Source of the DNA: Afifella sp. IM 167 | GTDB taxonomy: Bacteria; Pseudomonadota; Alphaproteobacteria; Rhizobiales; Afifellaceae | DNA length: 64,000 bases | Direction of reading: 5' to 3' | Assembly (NCBI RefSeq): GCF_020144925.1 | Contig: NZ_NSLC01000007.1 | Location: 124,001-188,000 of the forward strand | Part shown: piece after piece, positions 26,703 to 35,174 of the stretch | How the letters are laid out: each line of letters begins with the position of its first letter | How positions within the stretch are numbered: position 1 is the first letter of the stretch | Translations under genes and position numbers: made by a program | The notes under the pieces: generated by a model | What the model was told of the DNA's origin: nothing | Database searches by the model: none | The model's input: only the letters and a program-made list of their open reading frames with translations

Positions 26703-28748
26703 TCAGCCGGAGGAAGCCGCCTCGGCGGCGCGGGGCGGAATGGCGAAGAAGGCCTGGCGCAGGGCCACGAGGAGGAGGATCGCAAGCCCGATCGCGGTGG
26801 AGGTGAATTCGGGCGCCACCATCAGGATCGCCGCCAGGGCGAGCACCCAGCGCTCCACCAGATAGAGCGCGCCGAAGAGCCAGCCGCCGAAGGCCGCCGA
26901 AAGGGCGAGAATGCCGATCACCGTGCCGGTGAAGGCGAGCGCGAAGGCGGACCAGGTGAAGCCGTCGGTCACGAGTAGCAGCGAGGGAGAAAAGACGAAG
27001 ACGAAGGGCACCAGCGCCTTGCCCATGCCGAGCCGGAAGGCGGTGTTGCCCGCCTTGAAGGGATTGGCGTTGGCGATCCCCGCGCCCGCATAGGCAGCGA
27101 GCGCCACGGGCGGCGTGATGTCGGCCAGCACCCCATAGTAGAAGACGAAGAAATGGGCGACGAGCGGGGCGATGCCGAGAAGGCCCAGCACCGGCGCGGC
27201 GACCGACACCATGATCAGGTAGGTCGCGGTCGTCGGTATGCCGCAGCCCATGACGATGCAGACGATCGCCGTCAGGATCAGCGTGATGAGCAGCGTGAGG
27301 GTGGAGACCTCCATGATCGAAAAGGGAATGTAAGGATCGATCAGCTCGGCCCACTGGCCGGCCGTGGAGGTCACCATATAGGCGATCTTGAAGGAGACGC
27401 CGGTCAGCGTGACGACGCCGATGATGATGCCGACGGTGGCCGCCGCCGCGCCGACGGCGAGCGCGTATTTGGCGCCGAGCACGAAGGCCTCCACGACGTC
27501 CTTCACCGTGATGCGGTTGAGCGGATTGACGAGGCCGATGACGATGCAGGCGGTGATGCCCCAGAAGGCGGCGAGATAGGGCGTATAGCCCTCCATCAGG
27601 ATGCCGATGAGGATGAAGAGCGGCAGGAGCGTCGGCCAGTCGCGCTTCAGGATGGCGCCGACCCGCGGCAGCTCCTCTCTGGTCAGGCCCCGCAGGCCGA
27701 GGCGTTTGGCCTCGAAATGCACCTGGCAGAGAACGCCGAAGAAATGCATCGACGCCGGCACGATCGCGGCGGTGATGATCGTCGTATAGGGCACGCCGAG
27801 GAACTCGATCATCAAAAAGGCGGCCGCGCCCATTACCGGCGGGGTGATCTGGCCGCCCGTCGAGGAGGCCGCCTCCACCGCCGCCGCGAAATGGCGCGGA
27901 TAGCCGATGCGGATCATCGCCGGAATGGTCAGCGCGCCCGTCGTCACGGTGTTGGCGATGGAGGAGCCGGAGATCGAGCCGAGCAGCGCGGAGGAAAAGA
28001 CGGAGACCTTGGCGGGCCCGCCGGAAAAGCGGCCGGCGAAGGCGGAGGCGAAATCGATGAAGAGCCGGCCAAGGCCGATGCGCGTCGCCAGGACGCCGAA
28101 CAGGACGAAGTGAAAGACATAGGTGGCGACGACGCCAACCGGCAGGCCGTAAATGCCCTGGCTCGTCAGGTAGAGGTGGTTGACCAGCGTCTTCCAGTCG
28201 CTGCCCGGATGGACGAGCACGCCCGGCGCCTGGCGGCCATAGACGGCGTAGGCCATCAAAATGATGGCGATGACCGGCAGCGGCCAGCCCATGGAGCGGC
28301 GCGTGGCCTCCAAAAGCACGAGGATCATGATCGTGCCCATGGCGACGTCGATAGGCAGCGGATTGCCGACGCGGAAGGCGAGATCGTCGAAGATGAAGGG
28401 CACGTAGAGCGCGGCGACGGCAGCCGCGAGGGCAAACAGCCAGTCGTAGAGCGGCAGCCCGGCAGGCCGCCACAGGCTCGAGGGATAGAGCGTCTCCTGC
28501 CCCTTCTTCGTCGCCGAGAAGACGATGAAGATCAGCGACAGAACGAAGGCGAGATGCACGCCCCGGTGGTTCACCTCGCGCAGAAGGCCGAAGCCGGCGG
28601 TGTAGTAGTGAAACAGCGACAGGGCGAAGAGCAGCGTCGCCGCCACCATGCCGGCGGCCGGGCGGAGGGGGCGGAAGCGCACCTCCGGATCGAAGCGCTC
28701 CTCCAGCTCCTTCACATGGGCCGGGTCGAGTTCCTTCTCTTCCTGCAT
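26703..28748 (-). CDS. TRAP transporter permease, fused DctQ-DctM (4TM/12TM) type
   Basis: A 681-residue integral membrane protein with many hydrophobic segments. The length and motifs (GSISGSSIANTVTTGALTIP, ASSTGGQITPPVMGAAAFLM, CGIPTTATYLIM) are those of the fused TRAP permeases that work with TAXI-type binding proteins. It uses an ion gradient to import an organic acid or related solute. It lies 85 bp downstream of the binding-protein gene, with a strong hairpin in between that may lower permease expression relative to the binding protein. Confidence 0.95.
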   Translation of the reverse strand: MQEEKELDPAHVKELEERFDPEVRFRPLRPAAGMVAATLLFALSLFHYYTAGFGLLREVNHRGVHLAFVLSLIFIVFSATKKGQETLYPSSLWRPAGLPLYDWLFALAAAVAALYVPFIFDDLAFRVGNPLPIDVAMGTIMILVLLEATRRSMGWPLPVIAIILMAYAVYGRQAPGVLVHPGSDWKTLVNHLYLTSQGIYGLPVGVVATYVFHFVLFGVLATRIGLGRLFIDFASAFAGRFSGGPAKVSVFSSALLGSISGSSIANTVTTGALTIPAMIRIGYPRHFAAAVEAASSTGGQITPPVMGAAAFLMIEFLGVPYTTIITAAIVPASMHFFGVLCQVHFEAKRLGLRGLTREELPRVGAILKRDWPTLLPLFILIGILMEGYTPYLAAFWGITACIVIGLVNPLNRITVKDVVEAFVLGAKYALAVGAAAATVGIIIGVVTLTGVSFKIAYMVTSTAGQWAELIDPYIPFSIMEVSTLTLLITLILTAIVCIVMGCGIPTTATYLIMVSVAAPVLGLLGIAPLVAHFFVFYYGVLADITPPVALAAYAGAGIANANPFKAGNTAFRLGMGKALVPFVFVFSPSLLLVTDGFTWSAFALAFTGTVIGILALSAAFGGWLFGALYLVERWVLALAAILMVAPEFTSTAIGLAILLLVALRQAFFAIPPRAAEAASSG

Positions 28749-28789
28749 CGGGCGCTTTCCGGCTCGCGGTCGAAAGGCTTCAAACGAAA

Positions 28790-28816
28790 GCAGGCGGCGG
28801 GAGAGCCGCCGCCTGC
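28790..28816 (-). terminator. hairpin between TAXI and permease genes (attenuator-like)
   Basis: GCAGGCGGCGG and CCGCCGCCTGC pair in an 11-bp GC-only stem with a 4-5 base loop. On the minus strand it is followed by TTTCGTTTG, a weak U tract. Its place between two genes of one transporter suggests partial termination or 3'-end protection of the binding-protein message. Confidence 0.6.
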
Positions 28817-28833
28817 GCGATCATTGGCCTGGC

Positions 28834-29859
28834 CTATTTCATGAGGCCGGCTTCCTTGTAGAATTTCTCGGCGCCCGGATGCAGCGGGATGCCGACGCCG
28901 TTGAGAGCCGTGTCGGCGGTGATCACCTTGCCCTTGGCATGGCCGCTATCGAGCAGCTTGCGGGTATTGTCGTTCCACAACGCCTTGGTGATCTCGTAGA
29001 TCAGCTCCTCGGGCTGGTCGGCGCTCGTCACCCACTGGGCGCCGACGGCAAGCGTCGTCACGTCGGAATCCTGGCCCTCATAGGTGCCGGCGGGGATCGT
29101 GTTCTTGGCGAAGAACTCGTAGTCGGAAATCACCTTGCCGGCCGCATCGCCGTCGATCGGCACGACGGTAATGTCGGTGTTGGAAGCCAGCTCCACGATG
29201 GCGCCGGCCGGAAAGCCGCCGACGAAGAAGAAGGCGTCCATGGCGCCGTCGCGCATGCGGTCGGCCGCCTGGTTCGGCTTCAGGTATTCCGGCTCGATCG
29301 ACTTCTCGTCGAGGCCGTAGGCGCCGAGGATGAGGCGGGCATCGACGAGCGTGCCGGAGCCCGGCTCGTCCAGCGAGACGCGCTTGCCCGCAAGGTCGGC
29401 GACGGAGGTGATGCCGGAGGCCTTGCTGGCGATCAGATGGATGCTTTCGGGATAGAGGCTGGCGATGGCGCGCAGCTTCTCCACCTTGCCCTTGTCCTCG
29501 AAGACGCCCGTGCCGGTCTGCGCCCAATAGGCGACGTCGGACTGAGAGAAGCCCGATTCCACCGCGCCGGAGCCGATGGCGTTGACGTTGGCGACGGAGC
29601 CATTGGAAGCGATCGCGGTCGCAACGAGGCCCGGCACGCCGCAGGAGCCGCCCTCCTCGCAGGGGCGCGAGCCCGGCGGGTTGGAGATGGCGTTGGCGAT
29701 CAGCCCGCCGATCGGGAAATAGGTTCCGGCGGTGCCGCCCGTCGCGATGCGGAAGAACTTCATGTCCTGCGCATGGGAGGTGCCGGAGGTGCCGGCGAGC
29801 GCCAGACCCGCCACCGCGATCGCGGCGGCGACCAGCTTCCTGGAGGGGATGAATGTCAT
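28834..29859 (-). CDS. TAXI-family TRAP transporter solute-binding protein
   Basis: A 341-residue periplasmic protein from the ATG at 29859 (ribosome site AGGGAAC), with a Sec signal peptide (LVAAAIAVAGLALAGTSGTSHA, cut before QDMKFF). TAXI features follow: FFRIATGGTAGTYFPIGGLIANAIS, a Ser/Thr-rich ligand region and LAGKRVSLDEPGSGT. It captures the solute for the fused permease encoded downstream. Substrate unknown; some TAXI proteins bind glutamate or 2-oxoglutarate-like acids. A longer frame start upstream at 29922 adds no plausible signal and is rejected. Confidence 0.93.
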   Translation of the reverse strand: MTFIPSRKLVAAAIAVAGLALAGTSGTSHAQDMKFFRIATGGTAGTYFPIGGLIANAISNPPGSRPCEEGGSCGVPGLVATAIASNGSVANVNAIGSGAVESGFSQSDVAYWAQTGTGVFEDKGKVEKLRAIASLYPESIHLIASKASGITSVADLAGKRVSLDEPGSGTLVDARLILGAYGLDEKSIEPEYLKPNQAADRMRDGAMDAFFFVGGFPAGAIVELASNTDITVVPIDGDAAGKVISDYEFFAKNTIPAGTYEGQDSDVTTLAVGAQWVTSADQPEELIYEITKALWNDNTRKLLDSGHAKGKVITADTALNGVGIPLHPGAEKFYKEAGLMK

Positions 29860-30073
29860 TTTCTGTTCCCTTGTTATGAACGCTTGCGGAGGAGGCCGAG
29901 CCTTCCGCGGAACGGGCAGCATAGCTTCGACAAAGTGCCCAAGGAAACCGGGTTGTCATGCAAAAGCACCCACGCGCCACCCCGGGCCGGAACGGCCCTG
30001 GAGGCGGTAGGCAGGCCCTCGCGCATCGCCTAGGAAGGCGGAAAGGAAAGCCAGCGGGAAGGAAAAGAGGAAA

Positions 30074-30739
30074 GTGACGACATTCTCCGCCGAGGCCTGG
30101 GCGCGCAATGCCGGGCTCTACGACGACATCCGCCTGATGCCCTTCAACGCCGAGCTCGCCGCCGGCACGCTCCGCGAAGACCGCTTCAAGCACTACATCA
30201 CGCAGGACGCGCATTACCTCACCGGCTTCGGCCGGGCGCTCGCCATCGCCGCGGCGAAGGCGCCGGAGCCGGACCGGATCGTCCAGCTCGCCGCCGCCGC
30301 AGAAGAGGCCATCGTGGTGGAACGGGCGCTGCACGGCTCCTTCTTCAAGACCTACGGCATCGGTCCGGAGACCTTTGAGGCGACACCGCTCTCCCCCGCC
30401 TGCCACCACTACGTCTCCTTCCTCATGGGGACGGCCTATGCGGCCCCCTACGAGGTGGTGCTCGGCGCGCTCCTGCCCTGCTTCTGGATCTATGCCGAGG
30501 TCGGGCGCGACATTCTCGGACGGGCGGCCTCGCCGAACCCCTATTCGGCATGGATCGACACCTATGCGGGCGAGGAATTCCACGAGGCGGTCAGGGGCAT
30601 GATCGGCGCGACCGACGAGGCGGTGGCGGACGCCTCCCCTTCGCTCGCCGCCCGCGCGCACCAGGCCTTCGACCGGGCGGTTCAGCTGGAATGGATGTTC
30701 TGGGACAGCGCCTACCGGCTGGAGAAATGGCCGGTGTGA
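30074..30739 (+). CDS. tenA: TenA-family protein (thiaminase II / aminopyrimidine aminohydrolase-like)
   Basis: A 221-residue protein from a GTG at 30074, behind AAGAGGAAA. It shows the TenA fold motifs: FKHYITQDAHYL holding the Asp that binds the pyrimidine, LLPCFWIYAEVG with the catalytic Cys, and QLEWMFWDSAYRLE near the C-terminus with the conserved Glu. TenA enzymes salvage degraded thiamine pyrimidine. No TPP riboswitch is visible in the 214 bp upstream. The gene is alone on the plus strand, divergent from the TAXI gene. Confidence 0.93.
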   Translation: MTTFSAEAWARNAGLYDDIRLMPFNAELAAGTLREDRFKHYITQDAHYLTGFGRALAIAAAKAPEPDRIVQLAAAAEEAIVVERALHGSFFKTYGIGPETFEATPLSPACHHYVSFLMGTAYAAPYEVVLGALLPCFWIYAEVGRDILGRAASPNPYSAWIDTYAGEEFHEAVRGMIGATDEAVADASPSLAARAHQAFDRAVQLEWMFWDSAYRLEKWPV

Positions 30740-30745
30740 AGCGCC

Positions 30746-31372
30746 TCAGGGATTGCGCGCAAAGGCAAGGTGGAGACCGAGCATGACGAGAACGCCGCCG
30801 CCGAGCCGTCGCAGGCGCGCGAGCAGCACGGTGGCGCGCAGCCGGCTTGCCATGAAGTGCGAAGCCTCGATCAGCACCATGTCGGTGAGAGTGAACATGG
30901 CGTTGGTGAGGAGGCCGAGGACGGAGATTTGTGCCCAGAGGGGCAGCGCCGCGGCAGGGTCCACGAACTGGGGCAGGAAGGCGAGATAGAAGAGGGCCGA
31001 TTTCGGGTTCAGGGCCTCGGCGAGAATGCTGCCGCGCAGGGCGCGCCGGGCCGTTACCGCCGACGAACGCGCCTGCTCGGCATGGGCGGGGCGAAGAAGA
31101 TAGCGCAGCCCCATCGCCACAAGGCAGGCTGCGCCGGCGATCTTCATTGCCACGAAGGCCGCCGGAACGGCCTGGAGAAGGGCCGAAACGCCCAGAGCGG
31201 CGGCCGCAACATGACCGATGCCGGCGATATGGAAGCCGAGGCAGGAGAGCCAGCCGGCTCGCCGGCCGCCGGCGAGCGTCTGCGCCGCCGCGTAGAGCAT
31301 CCCCGGTCCCGGCACGCAGGCGAAGACGGCCGAGGCAAGGAAGAAGGGGACCAGGAGATCTGAAGACGGCAT
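30746..31372 (-). CDS. LysE-family amino-acid exporter (RhtB-like)
   Basis: A 208-residue protein with six hydrophobic segments. The N-terminal part FACVPGPGMLYAAAQTLAGGRRAG matches the LysE/RhtB signature (PGP....s...G...G), and AEALNPKSALFYLAFLPQFV matches the second conserved block (NPK...Ff..fLPqFv). It would export an amino acid or small related metabolite across the inner membrane. It converges on tenA, with six bases between the two stops. Confidence 0.93.
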   Translation of the reverse strand: MPSSDLLVPFFLASAVFACVPGPGMLYAAAQTLAGGRRAGWLSCLGFHIAGIGHVAAAALGVSALLQAVPAAFVAMKIAGAACLVAMGLRYLLRPAHAEQARSSAVTARRALRGSILAEALNPKSALFYLAFLPQFVDPAAALPLWAQISVLGLLTNAMFTLTDMVLIEASHFMASRLRATVLLARLRRLGGGVLVMLGLHLAFARNP

Positions 31373-31465
31373 GGCGGGCTCCTTTCGTCGCGCACGCCAG
31401 TGTCATGCACCGGTGCGCGGGCCCGAGGGCGTCGAATCGACGCCCGTGCCCGGCGCCACGGGCCG

Positions 31466-32413
31466 TCAGGTGGTGGAGAAGAAGAACCGCGTCAGGTGGA
31501 AGAAGATCGGGGCGGCAAAGACGAGCGAATCGATGCGGTCGAGCATGCCGCCATGGCCCTCGATCATCTGGCCCCAATCCTTGACGCCGCGGTCACGCTT
31601 GATCGCCGACATGACGAGCCCGCCCGCAAAGCCCATCAGCGTGACGAGAGCGGCCATGACGCCCGCCTCAAGCGGTGTGAAGGGCGTCGCCCACCACAGC
31701 GCGGCGCCGAGGAGCGTCGCTGTCCCCGCCCCTCCGAGAAAGCCTTCCCAGGTCTTCGAGGGCGACAGCGCCGGGGCGATCAGGCGTCGGCCGAGGAGCT
31801 TGCCGAAGATGTATTGCAGGACGTCGCTCGCCTGCACGACGAGGACGAGAAAGGCGATGAGGAGGAGGTTGCGCCCCTCGTAGCCGGGAATGGTCAGGTT
31901 CAGCAGCGCCGGCACGTGCGAGAGGCAGAAGACGCAGATCATCAGCCCCCATTGCACCTGCGCCACCCGGTCCATGTAGCGACGCGTCTCGCCACGCAGC
32001 GCGGCGAGGATTGGCAGGAAAAGGAAGGCGTAGACGGGGATGAAGACGGCGTAGATGCCGTATTCGTTCGCCCAGACGAGGCCGTACTGCACCGGCAGGA
32101 TGACAAAGAAGCTCGCCGCCAGGGCGTAATGGTCGCCGCGGCGGGTCGGCGTCAGGGTCATGAACTCGCGCAGCGCCGTAAAGGAGGCGAAGGCGAAGAG
32201 GAGGATGACCGCCCAGTGGCCGAGGGCGAAGGCGAGCGTGATCAGCGCCACCATTACCCACCAGGCCTTGATGCGGTCGTTGAGGTTGTCGATCACCGCA
32301 TGCGGGCGCTCCCAGCCGGTCCACCATTTGAGCGCGGCGCCGACGAGCGAGGCGAGGACAAGGATCGCCAGGATGCCGCCGGCGATGGCGAAGACGTGGT
32401 ATTCAGGCGCCAT
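31466..32413 (-). CDS. phosphatidate cytidylyltransferase (CdsA family)
   Basis: A 315-residue membrane protein from the ATG at 32413; the frame start at 32446 is less likely. The C-terminal region has the CDS signature: LSPSKTWEGFLGG, then SAIKRDRGVKDWG and HGGMLDRIDSL. CdsA makes CDP-diacylglycerol from phosphatidic acid and CTP. Its start overlaps the acyltransferase stop by 11 bp. With the two upstream genes it forms a small phospholipid operon reminiscent of E. coli ynbA-ynbB, so it may be a second, specialised CdsA rather than the housekeeping one. Confidence 0.92.
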   Translation of the reverse strand: MAPEYHVFAIAGGILAILVLASLVGAALKWWTGWERPHAVIDNLNDRIKAWWVMVALITLAFALGHWAVILLFAFASFTALREFMTLTPTRRGDHYALAASFFVILPVQYGLVWANEYGIYAVFIPVYAFLFLPILAALRGETRRYMDRVAQVQWGLMICVFCLSHVPALLNLTIPGYEGRNLLLIAFLVLVVQASDVLQYIFGKLLGRRLIAPALSPSKTWEGFLGGAGTATLLGAALWWATPFTPLEAGVMAALVTLMGFAGGLVMSAIKRDRGVKDWGQMIEGHGGMLDRIDSLVFAAPIFFHLTRFFFSTT

Positions 32414-33059
32414 TGCCGTCCGCCTCCCCGTCCCGGTCGCCGCCATCGGGCGCGGCCGCCATCAGCGCGGCGCGGGCGCGGGCGAGAAAGGCCTCCTTCT
32501 CCTCGCCTTCGCCGAGCGTCAGCGGCTCGCCGAAAGTGACGGTGCACAGAAGCGGCACAGGCACCACCTCCCCCTTCGGCAGCACCCGGTTGAGGTTGTC
32601 GATCCACACCGGCACGCATTCGACCTCGGGCAGCTTGGAGACCAGCCGGAAGATCCCGCTCTTGAACGGCAGAAGCCGCGCCTCGCCGGTGTTGCGCGTG
32701 CCTTCGGGAAAGAGGATCAGCGAGGCGCCGCCGGCGAGCGCGTCGGCCATCATCTCGACCGGATGGGGCTCGTCAGGCCTCGGGCTGCGCGAGATCAGCA
32801 CGGCGCGGAAGACGCGCTCGGCGATGAAGCGGCGTACCGGCGAGGAGAGCCAGTAATCGGCGGCGGCGACGGGGCGCGTCGTCTGGCGGATCGCCGGCGG
32901 CAGCACGGCCCAGAGAAGGACGAAGTCGCCGTTGCTGACATGATTGGCGAAATAGATGCGCCGCCGCCGCTCCGGCCCGGTGCCGCGCCATTCGGCCCGC
33001 ACGCCCGTCGCAAGGCGCGCCAGAAGCACGATCAGCATGGCGGCGAGACCCTCGATCAT
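32403..33059 (-). CDS. 1-acyl-sn-glycerol-3-phosphate acyltransferase-like (PlsC family)
   Basis: A 218-residue protein from the ATG at 33059, which overlaps the upstream stop by four bases (ATGA). It has an N-terminal hydrophobic segment, the catalytic NHVSNGDF (NHxxxxD-type motif) near residue 38 and the substrate motif FPEGTR near residue 118. It transfers an acyl chain to lysophosphatidic acid or a related acceptor at the inner membrane. The C-terminal 30 residues are a charged tail. A longer open frame through the upstream gene is a shadow. Confidence 0.9.
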   Translation of the reverse strand: MIEGLAAMLIVLLARLATGVRAEWRGTGPERRRRIYFANHVSNGDFVLLWAVLPPAIRQTTRPVAAADYWLSSPVRRFIAERVFRAVLISRSPRPDEPHPVEMMADALAGGASLILFPEGTRNTGEARLLPFKSGIFRLVSKLPEVECVPVWIDNLNRVLPKGEVVPVPLLCTVTFGEPLTLGEGEEKEAFLARARAALMAAAPDGGDRDGEADGNGA

Positions 33060-33673
33060 GCGGCGGGCCTTCCGGCGAAGGCCGCGGCAAGGCCGGCCCG
33101 CACGCGGTTGACCACGGTCCAGACGAGGAGCGCGGCGAGGAGGTAAAAGAAAAGCACCGTCCAGCCCGGAAGCGGCAGGCCGAGGCCGATCCAGGCGCCG
33201 GCCGCGCCGAAGACGAGGGCGCGGTCGCTCTTGCCCATCGGCCCGTCGTAGCGGCGCGCGCCGCCGAGCGCCTCGGCGAGCACGCCGGCGAACTCCGTCA
33301 GGAGGGCGAGGACGACGGTGAGGCCGACGGCGAAGCCGCCGAAGACGGGCAGGATGGCGAAGGGCGCGATCAGGGCCGCATCGGAGACGACGTCGCCGAT
33401 CTCGTTGAGGAAGGCCCCGAGGCGGCTCTTCTGGCCGTGCTCGCGCGCCAGCATGCCGTCGACGGCGTTGAAGGCCATCCTGAGGGCGAACCATACCGGT
33501 AGGAGCAGGAAGGCGATGCGGGCGCCGGCGACCCAGATCAGCGTCCCGACGATGAGCGAGATCGAAGCGGCGGCGAGCGTCACCTGGTTCGCGGTGACGC
33601 CGCGCGCGGCGAGCCGGCCGACGAGCGGCCTGAGGCGTGCCTGGAAGGCCGGCTTGAGATCATAGAGCGTCAT
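33056..33673 (-). CDS. CDP-alcohol phosphatidyltransferase family protein
   Basis: A 205-residue membrane protein from the ATG at 33673. The catalytic block reads NAVDGMLAREHGQKSRLGAF, then LNEIGDVVSD. It follows the family pattern DxxDGxxAR...G...D...D except that the first Asp is Asn and the Asp after the Gly is replaced by Asn. I recall this variant in YnbA-like members, so it is probably still active, but substrate and metal binding may differ. It would join CDP-diacylglycerol to an alcohol. First gene of the three-gene phospholipid operon. Confidence 0.88.
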   Translation of the reverse strand: MTLYDLKPAFQARLRPLVGRLAARGVTANQVTLAAASISLIVGTLIWVAGARIAFLLLPVWFALRMAFNAVDGMLAREHGQKSRLGAFLNEIGDVVSDAALIAPFAILPVFGGFAVGLTVVLALLTEFAGVLAEALGGARRYDGPMGKSDRALVFGAAGAWIGLGLPLPGWTVLFFYLLAALLVWTVVNRVRAGLAAAFAGRPAA

Positions 33674-33773
33674 GCGCCATCGCCGAATCGAGCGGGAGAG
33701 CCCCCTTGCGGCGGCGATCCTACCTTCCCGGCGCGCCGGACGCATCCGCTGCAGCGACCGGCAAATGAGCGCG

Positions 33774-34589
33774 TCACACGCCGGCGGCGGAGAGGAACCT
33801 TTCCACCATCGAACGGTAGCCGCTGCCGAAGAGGCGCAGATGCACCAGCGCCGGCCAGAGCTGGTAGATCGGCCGGCGCTCTTCATGTCCCGGCTCGAGC
33901 GGCCCATAGGCCTCGAAGAAGGCCTCGCACGGCCCGCCGAAAAGGGTGAGCATGGCGAGGTCGACTTCCGCATGGCCGTAGTACGAAGCCGGATCGACCA
34001 GACCCGTCACCTCGCCGCCGGCGGCGACGACGTTGCCGGCCCACATGTCGCCATGCAGGAGCGAAGCGGCGGGCCGGGCCGGCAGCCGGTTCGAAAGATC
34101 CGCGGCGAGGCTTTCAAGGCGGCGGGCTAGGCGCGCATCCACATGGCGGACGCTCGTCAGCAGGCGCCGCTCGCCCCAGAAGGCGGGCCAGTCGTCGGCC
34201 CAGCCGTTCTCGATGGCGACACGGCCAAAGGCGAAGTCGCGGTGCCAGCCGTAGCGCTCGCCGCGCTCCGCATGCAGGGTTTTCAGCGCCCTTCCCAGAC
34301 TTGCCGAGGCGCTGTGCGCACCGCCCCCCTCCTCCAGCACCTCCATGACGAGGACGTCGCCGTTCATGGCGATCACCTTCGGCGCGGGCGCGCCGGCGGC
34401 GGCGATCGCCTCGAGCATCTCGCCCTCGGCATCGGGAGCCGGGCCGTTCTTGACCATCGCCTCGCGCCCGTCCTCGAGCGCGATATGGACGAGTTCGGAA
34501 AGGTCGCCCCCATGGCGGGCGACGATGCGGGCGAGCCGGCCGCGGAGAAGCGCCGCGCCGGCCTCGCCCAGGCCGCTCTTTCCGCTCAT
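33774..34589 (-). CDS. fructosamine kinase family / aminoglycoside phosphotransferase-like protein
   Basis: A 271-residue kinase-fold protein started at the ATG at 34589, which overlaps the phosphatase stop by four bases. Motifs are LLHGDMWAGNVV (catalytic loop HGDxWxGN) and GLVDPASYYGHAEVDLAML (metal-binding Asp), the set of the fructosamine-3-kinase family. These enzymes phosphorylate ketoamines so that they fall off glycated proteins. Coupling with a low-molecular-weight phosphatase gene is often seen and suggests a shared repair role for glycated proteins. Confidence 0.92.
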   Translation of the reverse strand: MSGKSGLGEAGAALLRGRLARIVARHGGDLSELVHIALEDGREAMVKNGPAPDAEGEMLEAIAAAGAPAPKVIAMNGDVLVMEVLEEGGGAHSASASLGRALKTLHAERGERYGWHRDFAFGRVAIENGWADDWPAFWGERRLLTSVRHVDARLARRLESLAADLSNRLPARPAASLLHGDMWAGNVVAAGGEVTGLVDPASYYGHAEVDLAMLTLFGGPCEAFFEAYGPLEPGHEERRPIYQLWPALVHLRLFGSGYRSMVERFLSAAGV

Positions 34590-35104
34590 CGCGCCCCGGC
34601 GATATGGCGCGCCAGGCCGCGCGCCCCGGCCGTCACCTCCGCCCAGGTGACGTCGAAGCCGTCCGCCCCGCCATAATAGGGGTCGGCGATCGCCTCTCCG
34701 GCCCGGCCCTCCACATGGTCGAGGAGGAGGCTCAGCTCGGCGGTGCCGTCCTCGGGGCGCATGCGTTGAAGATGGGAAAGGTTGTCGAAGTCGAGCGCCA
34801 CGATATGGCTGAAGCGGAAAAAATCCTGCCGCTTCACCATGCGCGCCCGGTAATGCGTGATGTCGATACCGTTGCGGCGCGCCACCGCCTGGGCGCGCCG
34901 GTCGGGCGGCTCGCCGGCATGCCAGTCGCCGCAGCCGGCGGAATCGACCTCCGCATCGAGCCCAACCCGCTCCGCCTCGGCACGGAAGGCCGCCTCCGCC
35001 AGAGGCGAGCGGCAGATATTGCCGAGGCAGACGAAAAGGACAGCCGGCCTGCCGCCCCCGCTCGCGTCGTTGTCCAAGCCGATCTCCCCGCTCTCCGCCC
35101 GCAT
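34586..35104 (-). CDS. low-molecular-weight protein-tyrosine phosphatase
   Basis: A 172-residue protein. The phosphate-binding loop VCLGNICRSP (CX5R: Cys-Leu-Gly-Asn-Ile-Cys-Arg) lies near residue 26 and the general-acid motif ADPYYGG near residue 140, both diagnostic. About 20 residues precede the core fold, so an internal start is possible. In the fructosamine-kinase context the enzyme may dephosphorylate free fructosamine-6-phosphate or a ribulosamine rather than tyrosine; this is inferred from gene order. Confidence 0.95.
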   Translation of the reverse strand: MRAESGEIGLDNDASGGGRPAVLFVCLGNICRSPLAEAAFRAEAERVGLDAEVDSAGCGDWHAGEPPDRRAQAVARRNGIDITHYRARMVKRQDFFRFSHIVALDFDNLSHLQRMRPEDGTAELSLLLDHVEGRAGEAIADPYYGGADGFDVTWAEVTAGARGLARHIAGAR

Positions 35105-35174
35105 CCCTGAGGCCCGGCAGGGTGCCGGCTCCGCGGCGGGCCTTCAAGCCCGCACGCGGTCGCGTTTGCCCGTT

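Noticed and set aside
27153-28844. 563-codon plus-strand frame
   Set aside because: Antisense to the TRAP permease; composition is Asp/Glu/Arg rich, as shadows of membrane proteins are.
29860-30073. TPP riboswitch before tenA
   Set aside because: No THI-box core sequence could be found in the 214-bp gap.
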